Shown: positions 27,042 through 36,908, counted from the stretch's first letter. The stretch is 64,000 nt of DNA from Rosettibacter firmus (GCF_036860695.1 NZ_JAYKGJ010000002.1:316001-380000), one strand, 5' to 3'. Program-made: numbers and translations. Notes: generated by a model from the letters alone, not told the origin.

Positions 27042-27434
27042 ATGACAGAAGTTAAAGATGTTCAAGAAGTTAAAACACAAAAAAGCTGGGACGAAGCACT
27101 CGAAACAGAGTGCTGGATTGCTCCCCTGGTTGATATCTATGAAACTGATAATGATTTTATCTTGAATGCTTATTTACCTGGTGTAAAAAAAGAAAATCTA
27201 AAAATTAAACTTGAAGACGATCATCTTGTAATTATGGGCAGAATCGATTATGATGAAGCTATTAATCGTAAATATGTTCTTAAAGAAACCGAAACAGGTA
27301 ACTTTTATCGTCGCTTCAAAATATCTGATAGCATTGATGAATCAAAAATCGATGCCCGTTTTGAAAACGGTGTTCTCGAAGTAAAATTACCTAAACACGA
27401 AAGAGTAAAACCAAAGACAATCGAAATTAAGTAA
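27042..27434 (+). CDS. second small heat shock protein Hsp20
   Basis: The frame opens at an ATG at 27030, but GGAGGTGA lies between it and the ATG at 27042, which is therefore the better start (130 residues). The alpha-crystallin domain is present: PLVDIYETDNDFILNAYLPG, a FYRRFKISDSID strand and FENGVLEVKLPKHE. It shares fold but little sequence with the first Hsp20 (24610-25044), so the two are not a recent duplication and may form mixed oligomers or take different clients. A strong terminator follows directly. Confidence 0.92.
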   Translation: MTEVKDVQEVKTQKSWDEALETECWIAPLVDIYETDNDFILNAYLPGVKKENLKIKLEDDHLVIMGRIDYDEAINRKYVLKETETGNFYRRFKISDSIDESKIDARFENGVLEVKLPKHERVKPKTIEIK

Positions 27435-27443
27435 TTCCTGAAT

Positions 27444-27496
27444 AGGCTATCCAGAATAATATTCTAATGCGGAAATAATTCTGGATAGCCTTTTTG
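27444..27496 (+). terminator. intrinsic terminator after hsp20-dnaK-hsp20
   Basis: AGGCTATCCAGAAT (27444-27457) pairs with ATTCTGGATAGCCT ending at 27491, followed by a run of T. The 14-bp stem encloses a 20-base loop that can itself fold. It closes the heat-shock operon. Confidence 0.85.
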
Positions 27497-27542
27497 ATTT
27501 TAAAATTGAAATAATATCCTGTTGTTCTTAAGTTTCCTGTAT

Positions 27543-29522
27543 ATGAAAAATTTATTTCTTCTGATTTTTTTTATTCTATTTTGTGGTATCCTTTATCTTT
27601 ATGAAACTGATGCTGATTATTATCAACGAATTAACAAACAGGATACCTTTCATTATATTAATGGAATTCTTAAATCGGAATTTAATAAAGTTGATCATAT
27701 TGCAAATTACAATATTGATGTCGAACTTATTCCATCAAAACATTTAATAATCGCAAAAGAAGAAATTCAATGGATTAATAAAACCAATGTCCCCACCAAT
27801 GAAATTCATTTTCATTTTTATGCTAATGCGTATAAAAGTAATAAAACTTTGTTCGCAAAAGCTTTTCAATTAAGTGATGAAAATAGAACCGAAATTCAAA
27901 TAAAAAATTTCAAAATTGATGGGAAACCAAACCAATTAATTTATTTCCAGCCAGAAATTAAAAATCCACACGATAGTACTGTTGCAAAAGTAATTTTAGA
28001 TAGAATTGTTTATCCATACGATACTGTAAAAATATATTTTGAGTATTCATTGAAAATTCCAGTATCAGTAAAAAGATTTGGTAGAGCTGCAAACAGAAAT
28101 TTTTACTTCATATCTCAATGGTTTCCTAAAGTTGGTGTTTTTGAAAATGGTAAGTGGATATGCAGTCAATATCATCCATATCTTAATTTTTATTCTGATT
28201 TTGGTAATTATAATGTGAATATTAAAGTTCCTTCTAATTATGTTGTTGCTTCAACAGGAACAATAAAAGAAAAAATTTCAGATAAAAACTTTTCTACTTA
28301 TAAAATAACTCAAGCAGGTGTACACGATTTCGTCTGGATGGCTACAGACAAAATTTTGTTTGTAAAAGATTTTTATTCTCGTAAAGATGGATCGATTATA
28401 ACTATTAATGCTTTTGTTCAACCAGAAAATGAAAGATATGTAAAAAGATATATTAAGTGTGTGAAGAATTGTCTTGAGTATTTTGAAAATTATATTGGAA
28501 TTTATCCTTACCAGAACATTTCACTAATAGATGTTCCACACTCAAGTGCTTCTGGTGGAATGGAATATCCAACTTTATTTACTGTAAATGTTGGATTGTT
28601 TTCACCAGTAAAAACAGGTTCTCCTGAATATCTTGTAACACACGAATTTGCACATCAATATTTTTATGGTTTAATTGCTAATAACGAAGTTTATGAAGCC
28701 TGGCTTGATGAAGGTTTTGCTTCTTATTTATCAACAAAAATAATGTATAAGTATTATCCAGATATTCTCGAAAATTTTAAAATACTCAAATATATTCCTG
28801 TTTATGGATTGAATTTTCTATCACTTTATGATATTCCCTTAATTTATACTGTAGCCGATATTCCAGTTACAGAAGGTGTAACAAGTATTAAAAATTATTA
28901 TCAAAACCTTAATGTTGGTTCTATCTCAGATACTTCATACAAACTTCCATCCAGACTTTCGTACATTGTCAATTCTTATGATAAACCTGAATTAATGTTG
29001 CTTTCGCTTGAAAGATATATTGGATTTGATAAAATGATGTTGGTACTTCGTAATTATTATGAAAAGTATAAATATAAACATCCAAAAGCACAGAATTTTA
29101 TTGATGAAGTTAATTCAATACAAAATGAAGATATGAGCTGGTTCTGGGAGAATATATTATATAATTCAAGAGTTTTTGATTATCAAATATCCTGGATTAA
29201 AAAAATATCTACTAATAAATATCAAATATTAGTCGAAAGATTAGGTGATGGAATTTTTAAATGTGATATAGCACTCTATACAGATAAGGATACACTTTAT
29301 CAAAAATGGGATGGAAAAGAAAAGTGGAAAATTTTTGAGTTCACTACTATAAATAAAGTTATTGCTGCAGAAATAGATCCGCTTCGTAAAAATATGCTGG
29401 ATATAAATTTTGCAAATAATTCATATACATTAGAACCAAGATATGCTGCATCGATATCAATAGCTCTACGCTGGTTCTTCTGGGTTCAAAATGCATTAAT
29501 GATTCTTGGAAGTATAGGATGA
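27543..29522 (+). CDS. M1-family zinc metallopeptidase, secreted or membrane-anchored
   Basis: I start at the ATG at 27543 (MKNLFLLIFFILFCGIL), seven codons inside the longest frame that opens with TTG; this gives 659 residues and a clean N-terminal hydrophobic segment. The catalytic zinc motif HEFAHQ plus the WLDEGFASYLS glutamate 19 residues further is that of M1 aminopeptidases, and SASGGMEYPTLF is the GAMEN-like substrate motif. The region before it is a beta-rich N-terminal domain (EEIQWINKTN). A hydrophobic C-terminal stretch (ALRWFFWVQNALMIL) may be a second anchor. It overlaps the next gene by four bases (ATGA). Confidence 0.85.
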   Translation: MKNLFLLIFFILFCGILYLYETDADYYQRINKQDTFHYINGILKSEFNKVDHIANYNIDVELIPSKHLIIAKEEIQWINKTNVPTNEIHFHFYANAYKSNKTLFAKAFQLSDENRTEIQIKNFKIDGKPNQLIYFQPEIKNPHDSTVAKVILDRIVYPYDTVKIYFEYSLKIPVSVKRFGRAANRNFYFISQWFPKVGVFENGKWICSQYHPYLNFYSDFGNYNVNIKVPSNYVVASTGTIKEKISDKNFSTYKITQAGVHDFVWMATDKILFVKDFYSRKDGSIITINAFVQPENERYVKRYIKCVKNCLEYFENYIGIYPYQNISLIDVPHSSASGGMEYPTLFTVNVGLFSPVKTGSPEYLVTHEFAHQYFYGLIANNEVYEAWLDEGFASYLSTKIMYKYYPDILENFKILKYIPVYGLNFLSLYDIPLIYTVADIPVTEGVTSIKNYYQNLNVGSISDTSYKLPSRLSYIVNSYDKPELMLLSLERYIGFDKMMLVLRNYYEKYKYKHPKAQNFIDEVNSIQNEDMSWFWENILYNSRVFDYQISWIKKISTNKYQILVERLGDGIFKCDIALYTDKDTLYQKWDGKEKWKIFEFTTINKVIAAEIDPLRKNMLDINFANNSYTLEPRYAASISIALRWFFWVQNALMILGSIG

Positions 29523-30409
29523 TATCAAATATCAGGGAAATATTAAATAATTCAATAAGAACAGTATTTTATAATGTAAAATTTGTTATACTATTCTGGT
29601 TTACAAATTCAGTTTTTGCATTGGTATTAAGTATTCCCATTTATAATTTATTACTCAATAGTCTAAAATATTCTCTATTAAGTGATGAACTTAGCTCTGG
29701 CTTTAATTACTTCTGGTATTTGCAATTTAGACATCTATATAAAATTCCTTTAGATCAAATCCCATGGGCTATTTATACAGTTGCAGGTATTTATACTATA
29801 ATTCAAACTTTTTATCTTGGGGGACTTATATCTATCTTCAATCAGTTTAAAAAAAATCATTATGTAGATTTTTTCTATGGTGGTGTAAAATACTTTTTTA
29901 GATTCTTCAAAGTACTTTTGATTTCACTAATTTTTTACATCGTTGCTTTTTTTATAAATGATTTATTTGGTGATGCTATCAATCTTATTTTTTCAAATAC
30001 AGAATTTATTAAGACTGAATTTTTTATCCGCTTTTTGAGATATGTTTTATTATTATTTTTTATTGGAATAATTACATTAATTTCTGATTATACAAAAGTA
30101 TCATTAGCTCTTAAAGATAAAACAAAGGTAATTAAAGAAATTATTTCCACGACCGTGTTTATTAAAAATAATTTTACTCTAATTTTTTATGTTTTTCTAC
30201 TTATTGCAATATTTTCAGCAATTGGCTCTCTAATGTATAATTTAATTGTAATAGAAATTCCCAGAACACCATACTACTTTTTAATACTTTCCTTTATTAT
30301 TCAACAAATGTTAATTATTTTTCGACTATTAATTCGAATGTTATTCTGCTCGAGCGAAGTAATCATTTATAAAGACCTCGCTGCAGATATTGTGACTACA
30401 GAAGAATAG
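29519..30409 (+). CDS. multi-pass membrane protein, unknown
   Basis: The 296-residue protein has about six hydrophobic segments (near 20-45, 85-105, 135-160, 175-200, 225-245 and 255-280) and many Phe, Ile and Tyr. I do not recognise a family; it loosely recalls the DUF4013/YesK-like membrane proteins but no diagnostic motif is visible. Translation is coupled to the M1 peptidase through an ATGA overlap, which suggests a joint role at the membrane. def starts nine bases after its stop. Confidence 0.6.
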   Translation: MISNIREILNNSIRTVFYNVKFVILFWFTNSVFALVLSIPIYNLLLNSLKYSLLSDELSSGFNYFWYLQFRHLYKIPLDQIPWAIYTVAGIYTIIQTFYLGGLISIFNQFKKNHYVDFFYGGVKYFFRFFKVLLISLIFYIVAFFINDLFGDAINLIFSNTEFIKTEFFIRFLRYVLLLFFIGIITLISDYTKVSLALKDKTKVIKEIISTTVFIKNNFTLIFYVFLLIAIFSAIGSLMYNLIVIEIPRTPYYFLILSFIIQQMLIIFRLLIRMLFCSSEVIIYKDLAADIVTTEE

Positions 30410-30418
30410 AAAGGAATT

Positions 30419-30967
30419 ATGATGGCTATTTTACCTATAACAATTTATGGTAATAAAATATTACGACAGAAAACCAGACCGGTTAATGCTGTATCTGATG
30501 AATTAATAAAAAAAATTAAAGATATGTTCGACACTATGAGAAATGCTAATGGAATTGGTTTAGCAGCAAATCAGGTAGGATTCAATGATTCATTGTTTAT
30601 TGTGGATCTTAAAGGTGTCGATGGCTATGAAAAATTCAAGCCGGTAGTAATGATAAATCCTGTAATAGTTCTTCAATCAGAAGAAACTGAAATTATGGAA
30701 GAAGGATGCTTGAGTCTACCAAATTTAAGAGCAGATGTCGAACGACCAAAACATGTCAAAGTGCGATTTGTTGATCCAGACGAAAATGAAGTTGAACTTG
30801 AAGCAGATGATTTATTTGCCCGTGTTATATTACATGAATACGATCATCTAATTGGAAAACTTATTCCAGACAGAGTTAATGATGAAATTAAGAAAAAACT
30901 TCAAGAAGAATTAAAAAAGATTAAAAGAAGAGAAATAAAAATTGACTATCCTATCGTTGAAGATTAA
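30419..30967 (+). CDS. def: peptide deformylase
   Basis: The 182-residue protein has all three PDF motifs: GIGLAANQ (45-52), EEGCLSLP (94-101, metal ligand Cys99) and HEYDH (139-143, His139, Glu140, His143). It removes the formyl group from new proteins. The start (ATGATGGCT) follows AAGGA; either ATG could be used. fmt, the gene that makes the formylated initiator tRNA, follows about 20 bases later, the usual pairing. Confidence 0.97.
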   Translation: MMAILPITIYGNKILRQKTRPVNAVSDELIKKIKDMFDTMRNANGIGLAANQVGFNDSLFIVDLKGVDGYEKFKPVVMINPVIVLQSEETEIMEEGCLSLPNLRADVERPKHVKVRFVDPDENEVELEADDLFARVILHEYDHLIGKLIPDRVNDEIKKKLQEELKKIKRREIKIDYPIVED

Positions 30968-30990
30968 TATTATTTTGAGTGGAGCATAAA

Positions 30991-31893
30991 TTGAAAATTG
31001 TTTTTATGGGTTCTCCAGAATTTGCTATCCCTTCATTAGAAAAATTATTAAACACAAAACATTCTATTGAATTAGTTGTTACAGCACCAGACAAAGAACG
31101 TGGCAGAGGAAAAAAAGTACTACCTACACCAGTAAAAGAATTTGCAATTGCAAAAGGTTTAAATGTTTTATCACCTGCTTCTTTGAAAGATGAAAATTTT
31201 ATTCATCAATTAAAAGAAATAAATGCTGATTTATTCATAGTTGTGGCTTTTAGAATTTTACCAAAGGAAATTTATACACTACCTTCTAAAGGAGCTTTCA
31301 ATCTTCATGCATCTTTATTACCAAAATATCGGGGAGCTGCACCAATTCAATGGGCATTAATAAATGGAGAAAAAGAAACTGGTGTAACAACATTTTTTAT
31401 TGAAGAAAAAGTTGATACAGGTAATATAATTCTACAAGAAAAAATTGAAATCAATGATGATGATGATTATGGAAGTTTACACAATAAATTAATGATAATT
31501 GGAGCAGATGCAGTAATAAAAACTCTGGAACTTATCGAAAAAGGGAATTATCAATTAATAAAGCAGGATGAATCATTATCTACTCCAGCTCCTAAAATAA
31601 CAAAGGAGATTTGTAAAATTGATTGGTCAAAGAGTGCGATAGAAATTCATAATCTTGTTAGAGGATTATCTCCTTCTCCATGTGCTTTTTTTGAAAGAAA
31701 TGGTAAAATCTTCAAAGTATTTAAAACAAAAGTTGTTGATAATCTAAATTTAGAGCAGGGAAAAATTTATCAAACAAAAAATGAAATTTTTATTGGAACA
31801 TCTAAAGGTACAATTCAAATTTTAGAACTTCAGATGGAAGGAAGAAAAAGAATGAGAGCAGATGAATTCTTAAGAGGATATAATCTTAATTAA
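30991..31893 (+). CDS. fmt: methionyl-tRNA formyltransferase
   Basis: The longest frame opens at a GTG at 30979, but GTGGAG then serves as Shine-Dalgarno for the TTG at 30991, giving the usual N-terminus (L/M)KIVFMGSPEFA and 300 residues. The formyl transferase signature is present: NLHASLLPKYRGAAPIQWA near residue 105, GVTTFFIEEKVDTG near 135, and the C-terminal OB-like domain. It formylates Met-tRNA(fMet) with 10-formyl-tetrahydrofolate. It forms a pair with def. Confidence 0.95.
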   Translation: MKIVFMGSPEFAIPSLEKLLNTKHSIELVVTAPDKERGRGKKVLPTPVKEFAIAKGLNVLSPASLKDENFIHQLKEINADLFIVVAFRILPKEIYTLPSKGAFNLHASLLPKYRGAAPIQWALINGEKETGVTTFFIEEKVDTGNIILQEKIEINDDDDYGSLHNKLMIIGADAVIKTLELIEKGNYQLIKQDESLSTPAPKITKEICKIDWSKSAIEIHNLVRGLSPSPCAFFERNGKIFKVFKTKVVDNLNLEQGKIYQTKNEIFIGTSKGTIQILELQMEGRKRMRADEFLRGYNLN

Positions 31894-31955
31894 AAAAATT
31901 AATGAGTTTTTTATTCTGAAATAATTAACAAAATCAAAATAAATAAGAGTAAATA

Positions 31956-32933
31956 ATGAGAAATTTTTGTTATGACAATATTCTTGATGCAATTGGAAGA
32001 ACTCCAATCGTCAAATTAGGAAACATTTCTAAAGGATTAAAAGCAAAAATATATGCAAAGCTTGAATTTATGAATCCTGGAGGAAGCATTAAAGATAGAA
32101 TTGCAAAATATATGATTGAAAAAGCAGAACGAGAGGGAAAGATTAAACCAGGTGATACAATAATTGAAAATTCATCTGGTAATACTGCAATGGGACTTGC
32201 AATTGTATGCAGACAGAAAGGTTATAAATTAAAAATTGTAATTCGTGATACAACAAGTAAAGAAAAAATAAAGATGCTTGAAATACTTGGTGTTGATGTT
32301 ATAAAAGTTGATGCATCTTTACCACCAGAACATCCTGAATCTTATAATAATTATGCTTATAATTTAGCTAAGAACGATCCTACAATTTATTATATTGATC
32401 AACATAACAATCTTGATAATAACGAAGCTCACTATATGACTACAGGTCCAGAAATCTGGGAACAGATGGAAGGAAAAGTAGATTATTTAATTGGTGCAAT
32501 TGGTACTGGAGGAACAATTACAGGTGCAGGAAAATTCTTAAAAGAAAAAAATCCAGATATAAAAGTAATTGGTATTGATCCAGTTGGTTCTATCTTTTAT
32601 GAATATTTTAAGAATAAACGACTTATTAAACCATCCCGTTATTTAATTGAAGGAATGGGTGATGAATTTTTAATCAAAACAGCTCAACTCGATTTACTGG
32701 ATGATATGTATCAGATTGATGATAAAAAAGCAATTGGGTGGACAAAAAAATTAGCTTATGAAGAGGGCATAATTGCTGGAGGTTCTTCTGGTGCAAATGT
32801 TTGGGGTGCAGTAAAACTTGCCAAAGAAATCGATAGAGAAGCAAATATAGTAACAATTATAAACGATAGTGGCTATAAATATTTTTCAACTATTTATAAT
32901 GATGATTGGTTAAGAGAAAATAATCTTTGTTAA
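31956..32933 (+). CDS. cystathionine beta-synthase / cysteine synthase family PLP enzyme
   Basis: The 325-residue protein is a fold-type II PLP enzyme: ILDAIGRTPIVKL, PLP-binding Lys46 in PGGSIKDRIA, NSSGNTAMGLA near 73, the phosphate loop GTGGTITGAGK near 182 and GGSSGAN near 272. The second half (RYLIEGMGDEF and the ending TIYNDDWLREN) resembles cystathionine beta-synthase more than CysK. There is no CBS regulatory pair. With the gamma-lyase type enzyme that follows 104 bp later it would form reverse transsulfuration from homocysteine to cysteine. Cysteine synthase remains an alternative. Confidence 0.85.
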   Translation: MRNFCYDNILDAIGRTPIVKLGNISKGLKAKIYAKLEFMNPGGSIKDRIAKYMIEKAEREGKIKPGDTIIENSSGNTAMGLAIVCRQKGYKLKIVIRDTTSKEKIKMLEILGVDVIKVDASLPPEHPESYNNYAYNLAKNDPTIYYIDQHNNLDNNEAHYMTTGPEIWEQMEGKVDYLIGAIGTGGTITGAGKFLKEKNPDIKVIGIDPVGSIFYEYFKNKRLIKPSRYLIEGMGDEFLIKTAQLDLLDDMYQIDDKKAIGWTKKLAYEEGIIAGGSSGANVWGAVKLAKEIDREANIVTIINDSGYKYFSTIYNDDWLRENNLC

Positions 32934-33037
32934 CTACTTTTGTTAACTACCTAATTATAATATTTCATCCCTTTAACTAATAAATAGTTTTCCAGAATTC
33001 TTTTCTTTAATTTTCGTTTAGAAAATTTGGAGGATTT

Positions 33038-34351
33038 ATGGCAAATAATGCCAGAAATAATAAGTATGACGAATCTAAGTATTCTATGGATACCCATTTA
33101 ATTTATGGAAAGTATATTACTGATAAATGGGATTATACGCACCACGTTACAGCTCCAATTTCTTCTTCCACAACATTCCGTCTGGATTCTGTTGAAAGAG
33201 GTGCAGAAGGTTTTATGAGATTTGCTCATACTCAGGAGTTTGGTGATAAAGCTCCTATTTTTATTTATGATCGACTTGGCGAACCAAACAAAGATATGCT
33301 CGAAGAAAATTTAGCTTATGTTGAAAAAGGTGAAATGGCTGTAAGTTTTGCTAGTGGTATGGGAGCAATTTCAGCTGTGCTTGGTATTCTAACAAAATCT
33401 GGCGATGAAATTATTACTCATAATACTCTCTATGGCTGTACCTTATCTCTTTTGAGTAACTGGTATCCTCGCTACAATATAAAATGGATACCTATAGATT
33501 TAACTGTAGCTCAGAATTTATATAATTTTATTACACCCAAAACCAGAGTAGTTTATTTTGAAACCCCTTCCAATCCAAACCTTGAATTGATTGACATTGA
33601 ACAGGTAAGAAAAATAGTTGACGACGTAAACAATACTCGTTCCGAAGAAAACAAAATTCATATTGTAATTGATAACACATTTGCAACTCCTTTCTGCCAG
33701 CGTCCAATTGAGTTTGGAGCTGATTTTGTAGTTCATTCTCTTACTAAAGGGATTGGTGGATTTGGTACCGATATGGGAGGAATTGTTATTGGAAAAAAGA
33801 AGTATCAGGATTTACTTTATTTATATCGCAAAGATTTTGGTGGAGTGCTAAATCCCAAAAGTGCGTGGTCAATATTAACTTATGGATTACCTACTTTGCC
33901 GATTCGTCTAAAACAACAAATTAATACTGCAACAAAAATTGCTGAATATCTTAATTCTCATCCTAAAATTGCATTTGTTAACTATCCAGGATTACCAAAT
34001 TTCAAGTTTTATGAACTTGCTAAAAAACAAATGAGAGATTTTAATGGCAAATTTGCTCCAGGTAGTTTAATCTACTTTGTTATTAAAGGGAATACAGCAA
34101 TTGAAAGTAAAGAAAATGGAAGAAAGTTTATGGATTATGCAGCAGATTTTGCTTATACAATGACTCTGGCAGTAAGTCTTGGTCATACTCGAACTCTTAT
34201 TGAACATCCTGCATCGATGACACATTCAGTTGTTCCTCCTGATGAACTTGAAGATAGAGGAATTGATCCAGGAGGAATTAGATTGGCTATTGGTCTTGAA
34301 AATCCTGATGATATAATTTATGACCTGGAAAAATGTCTTGAAATAATTTAG
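33038..34351 (+). CDS. cystathionine/methionine gamma-lyase family PLP enzyme
   Basis: The 437-residue protein belongs to the Cys/Met metabolism family. It has SFASGMGAIS near 103, Tyr132 in HNTLYG, YFETPSNPNLELIDI at 173-187, Asp212 and the PLP lysine Lys237 in VHSLTKGIGGFG, and the C-terminal SLGHTRTLIEHPASMTHS. The family includes cystathionine gamma-lyase, gamma-synthase and methionine gamma-lyase; the long N-terminal extension and inserts (IYDRLGEPNKDMLEE) are seen in a subgroup often named methionine gamma-lyase-like. Next to a cystathionine beta-synthase-like gene, gamma-lyase activity is most plausible. A GGAGG precedes the ATG by five bases. Confidence 0.85.
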   Translation: MANNARNNKYDESKYSMDTHLIYGKYITDKWDYTHHVTAPISSSTTFRLDSVERGAEGFMRFAHTQEFGDKAPIFIYDRLGEPNKDMLEENLAYVEKGEMAVSFASGMGAISAVLGILTKSGDEIITHNTLYGCTLSLLSNWYPRYNIKWIPIDLTVAQNLYNFITPKTRVVYFETPSNPNLELIDIEQVRKIVDDVNNTRSEENKIHIVIDNTFATPFCQRPIEFGADFVVHSLTKGIGGFGTDMGGIVIGKKKYQDLLYLYRKDFGGVLNPKSAWSILTYGLPTLPIRLKQQINTATKIAEYLNSHPKIAFVNYPGLPNFKFYELAKKQMRDFNGKFAPGSLIYFVIKGNTAIESKENGRKFMDYAADFAYTMTLAVSLGHTRTLIEHPASMTHSVVPPDELEDRGIDPGGIRLAIGLENPDDIIYDLEKCLEII

Positions 34352-34384
34352 CATTAAATCCAGTACTTTTGCTGATTATTAAAA

Positions 34385-35125
34385 ATGATAAAGATTATTC
34401 AGAGTAACTTATTTAAAAAATTTCCAGAAATTATTTTTGGATTCTCTACAAAAATAGGATTAAACAGAAAAGAACCTTATTATTTTAATATGTCTTTTTC
34501 TGTTGGAGATAAAATAGAAAACGTAAAAGAAAATAGAGAGAAATTTTTTAAAGAACTTGGAATTGATTCATCCAGCATTGCATATCAGAAACAAATACAT
34601 AGTGATATAATTAAAATTGTAAACCACAGTGGCTACGCAGGTATTAGTGATGCAATGATTACAACTAAACCTAATATTGGATTAATTGTTTCGTCTGCAG
34701 ATTGTGTTACTATTTTTATTTACGATGTAAAGAATCATATAATATCTGCAATTCATTCTGGCTGGCAGGGGACATACAAAAAAATTTTAGAAAAGACTTT
34801 GCACTTATTATTTAATGAATTTAATTCCAGACCAGAAAATTTATATGTTTATATTGGACCTGCAATATCACAAAAAAATTATGAAGTTAAGAAAGATGTT
34901 GCTTCTCTTTTTGATGAAAAATATTTGAAATTTGATCACGATAAAATTTATTTAGATCTTAAAACAGCTAATGTAGATATGCTAATTAAAAATGGAATTC
35001 CTGAAACACAGATCGAAATTTCTGAATTATGCACTTTTGAGGAAAAAGATTTATTACATTCATATCGTCGTGATGGAAAAATTTCTGGTAGAGCATTAGG
35101 CTTAATTGCAATGAGGGAGATTTAA
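34385..35125 (+). CDS. pgeF: PgeF (YfiH/multicopper polyphenol oxidase-like)
   Basis: The 246-residue protein matches the DUF152/YfiH family: KQIHSD near residue 70, SADCVTIFIYD near 101, AIHSGWQGTYKKI near 119 and YIGPAISQKNYEV. The conserved His and Cys of these motifs form the zinc site. PgeF proofreads peptidoglycan precursors by removing wrong residues; some members deaminate adenosine. It is followed immediately by a transporter gene whose ATG overlaps its stop. Confidence 0.9.
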   Translation: MIKIIQSNLFKKFPEIIFGFSTKIGLNRKEPYYFNMSFSVGDKIENVKENREKFFKELGIDSSSIAYQKQIHSDIIKIVNHSGYAGISDAMITTKPNIGLIVSSADCVTIFIYDVKNHIISAIHSGWQGTYKKILEKTLHLLFNEFNSRPENLYVYIGPAISQKNYEVKKDVASLFDEKYLKFDHDKIYLDLKTANVDMLIKNGIPETQIEISELCTFEEKDLLHSYRRDGKISGRALGLIAMREI

Positions 35126-36036
35126 TGTTTTCAGAAAATTTGAAAATAATTCTTGGCTATATTTTAATTTGTTTAATCTGGGGTTCAACTTGGCTTGCTA
35201 TTCGTATTGGACTTGATTCATTAACTCCAATTTTTTCTGCAGGTATAAGATTTATTTTAGCATCTATTTATATCTATATTTTGATGAGAATTCAACATAT
35301 AAAACTTCAGAAGGATAAGCTTTCATTAAAATTATATTTTATTCTTGCATTCTTTTCATTTTCAATTCCTTTTGGTTTGGTTTATTGGGCTGAACAATTT
35401 ATACCATCTGGATTGGCTTCGATTTTATTTGCAACACTCCCTTTTGGTGTAATCATTTTTTCATTTTTAGCTTTTCCAAATTATAAAATATCTTATCATC
35501 AATTAATAGGTGTTATTTTAGGTTTTATTGGTATCATAATTATCTTTTCTGAAAATCTTTTAATTGATATAGAAGGATATTTCTGGGGAATACTTGCTGT
35601 TTTGTTAAGTTCTTTTATGCAAGCATCAATTGCTGTTATAATTAAAAAACATGGAGAGCATTTAAATCCATTATCAATGAATTTTTTACCACTTCTTATT
35701 TCAGGTTTTATTATGATTTTAATGGGAGCTCTATTAGAAAATTCATCTACCTGGAAATTTGATTATAAAGCAATTGGTTCTATACTTTTTCTATCTTTTT
35801 TTGGAACGGTTATTACTTTTACTACTTATTACTGGCTTCTAAAAAGGATGAATGTAGTAATTCTTTCTTTATCATCATTTATTACTCCTATTGTTGCAGT
35901 AATTTTAGGTGGTTTAGTTTTAAATGAAAAATTAACTGAATATACAATTCTTGGTAGTTCATTAGTGCTAATAGGAATATTATTTGCTAATTTTAGAGGG
36001 TTAATAAAATATTTTGAAGCAAAAAAAATTTTGTAA
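35125..36036 (+). CDS. EamA/DMT-family exporter
   Basis: The 303-residue protein has ten predicted membrane segments made of two EamA repeats. The first repeat opens ICLIWGSTWLAIRIGLDSLTPIFSAGIRF and the second FWGILAVLLSSFMQASIAVI; the end has LSSFITPIVAVILGGLVLNEKL, typical of drug/metabolite exporters. Substrate is unknown. It overlaps pgeF by one base and is two bases from folB. Confidence 0.9.
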   Translation: MFSENLKIILGYILICLIWGSTWLAIRIGLDSLTPIFSAGIRFILASIYIYILMRIQHIKLQKDKLSLKLYFILAFFSFSIPFGLVYWAEQFIPSGLASILFATLPFGVIIFSFLAFPNYKISYHQLIGVILGFIGIIIIFSENLLIDIEGYFWGILAVLLSSFMQASIAVIIKKHGEHLNPLSMNFLPLLISGFIMILMGALLENSSTWKFDYKAIGSILFLSFFGTVITFTTYYWLLKRMNVVILSLSSFITPIVAVILGGLVLNEKLTEYTILGSSLVLIGILFANFRGLIKYFEAKKIL

Positions 36037-36038
36037 AT

Positions 36039-36407
36039 ATGATAAATGTAATTAGAATAAAAAATGCAAGTTTTTATGCATATCATGGTGCATTAAAAGA
36101 AGAACAAAATATTGGCGGCAGATTTGAAGCTGATGTAGATATTTACACGGATTTTTCTAAGGCAGCAGAAAAAGATGATTTGAGATTAACAATTAATTAC
36201 GATGAAGTATATAAATTCATTAAAGAAATAGTTCATCAAAAAAAATTATATTTAATAGAAACACTTGCAACAACAATTGCAAATGAATTACTTAATCGCT
36301 ATCCTGCAATTCAGAAAATTGCCGTCAGAGTACGAAAACATAATGTACCTGTCGGAGGTGTTCTGGATTATGTAGAAGCGGAGGTAATTAAAGAAAATGG
36401 TGAATAA
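36039..36407 (+). CDS. folB: dihydroneopterin aldolase
   Basis: The 122-residue protein has the FolB pattern: IRIKNASFYAYHGALKEEQNIGGRFEADV at the start, with Tyr/His/Gly/Glu of the substrate site, TINYDEVY near 56, LIETLATTIA near 75 and the catalytic lysine region RVRKHNVPVGG. It cleaves dihydroneopterin in folate synthesis. It overlaps folK by about ten bases, the next step in the same pathway. Confidence 0.94.
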   Translation: MINVIRIKNASFYAYHGALKEEQNIGGRFEADVDIYTDFSKAAEKDDLRLTINYDEVYKFIKEIVHQKKLYLIETLATTIANELLNRYPAIQKIAVRVRKHNVPVGGVLDYVEAEVIKENGE

Positions 36408-36900
36408 CATTTTCCTTGGTCTTGGCTCAAATAAAGGTGATCGTTTATATTATCTTCGAGCCGCTGTTAAAAAAATTAATGGTTTTGAAAGCTGTAAAGT
36501 ACTTGCTGCTTCTTCAATTTATGAATCTACTCCTTATGGTAATTTGAATCAAGAAAATTTTTATAATGCAGTAATTGAAATTGATACAGGTCTTGGTGTG
36601 ATTGGATTATTTAAATTTCTGAAAAATATTGAAAAGGAATTGGGCAGAAAAGAAACTTCAGAAAAATGGGGACCAAGAGAAATTGATATTGATATTCTTT
36701 TCCTGAATACTTTAATTTATGAAACAGATGATTTAATTATTCCACATCCCGAAGTGTATAAAAGAGATTTTGCATTGATACCATTAATAGAAATTGCACC
36801 AGATTTTATTCCACCAGGTCAAAAGAAAAAAATACGTGAATTTGATTTATCAAATATCGAAAAACATATAATTGGAAAATTAGATTACTCACTAATTTAA
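36397..36900 (+). CDS. folK: HPPK, 2-amino-4-hydroxy-6-hydroxymethyldihydropteridine diphosphokinase
   Basis: The 167-residue protein has FLGLGSNKGDR at the start, SSIYESTPYG near 45, NFYNAVIEI, LGRKETSEKWGPREIDIDILFL near 86-107 (ATP and magnesium sites) and IPHPEVYKRDFALIPL. It transfers pyrophosphate from ATP to the pterin made by FolB. It starts inside the end of folB. Two starts (ATG and the following GTG) are possible. Confidence 0.95.
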   Translation: MVNNIFLGLGSNKGDRLYYLRAAVKKINGFESCKVLAASSIYESTPYGNLNQENFYNAVIEIDTGLGVIGLFKFLKNIEKELGRKETSEKWGPREIDIDILFLNTLIYETDDLIIPHPEVYKRDFALIPLIEIAPDFIPPGQKKKIREFDLSNIEKHIIGKLDYSLI

Positions 36901-36908
36901 TAATAACA

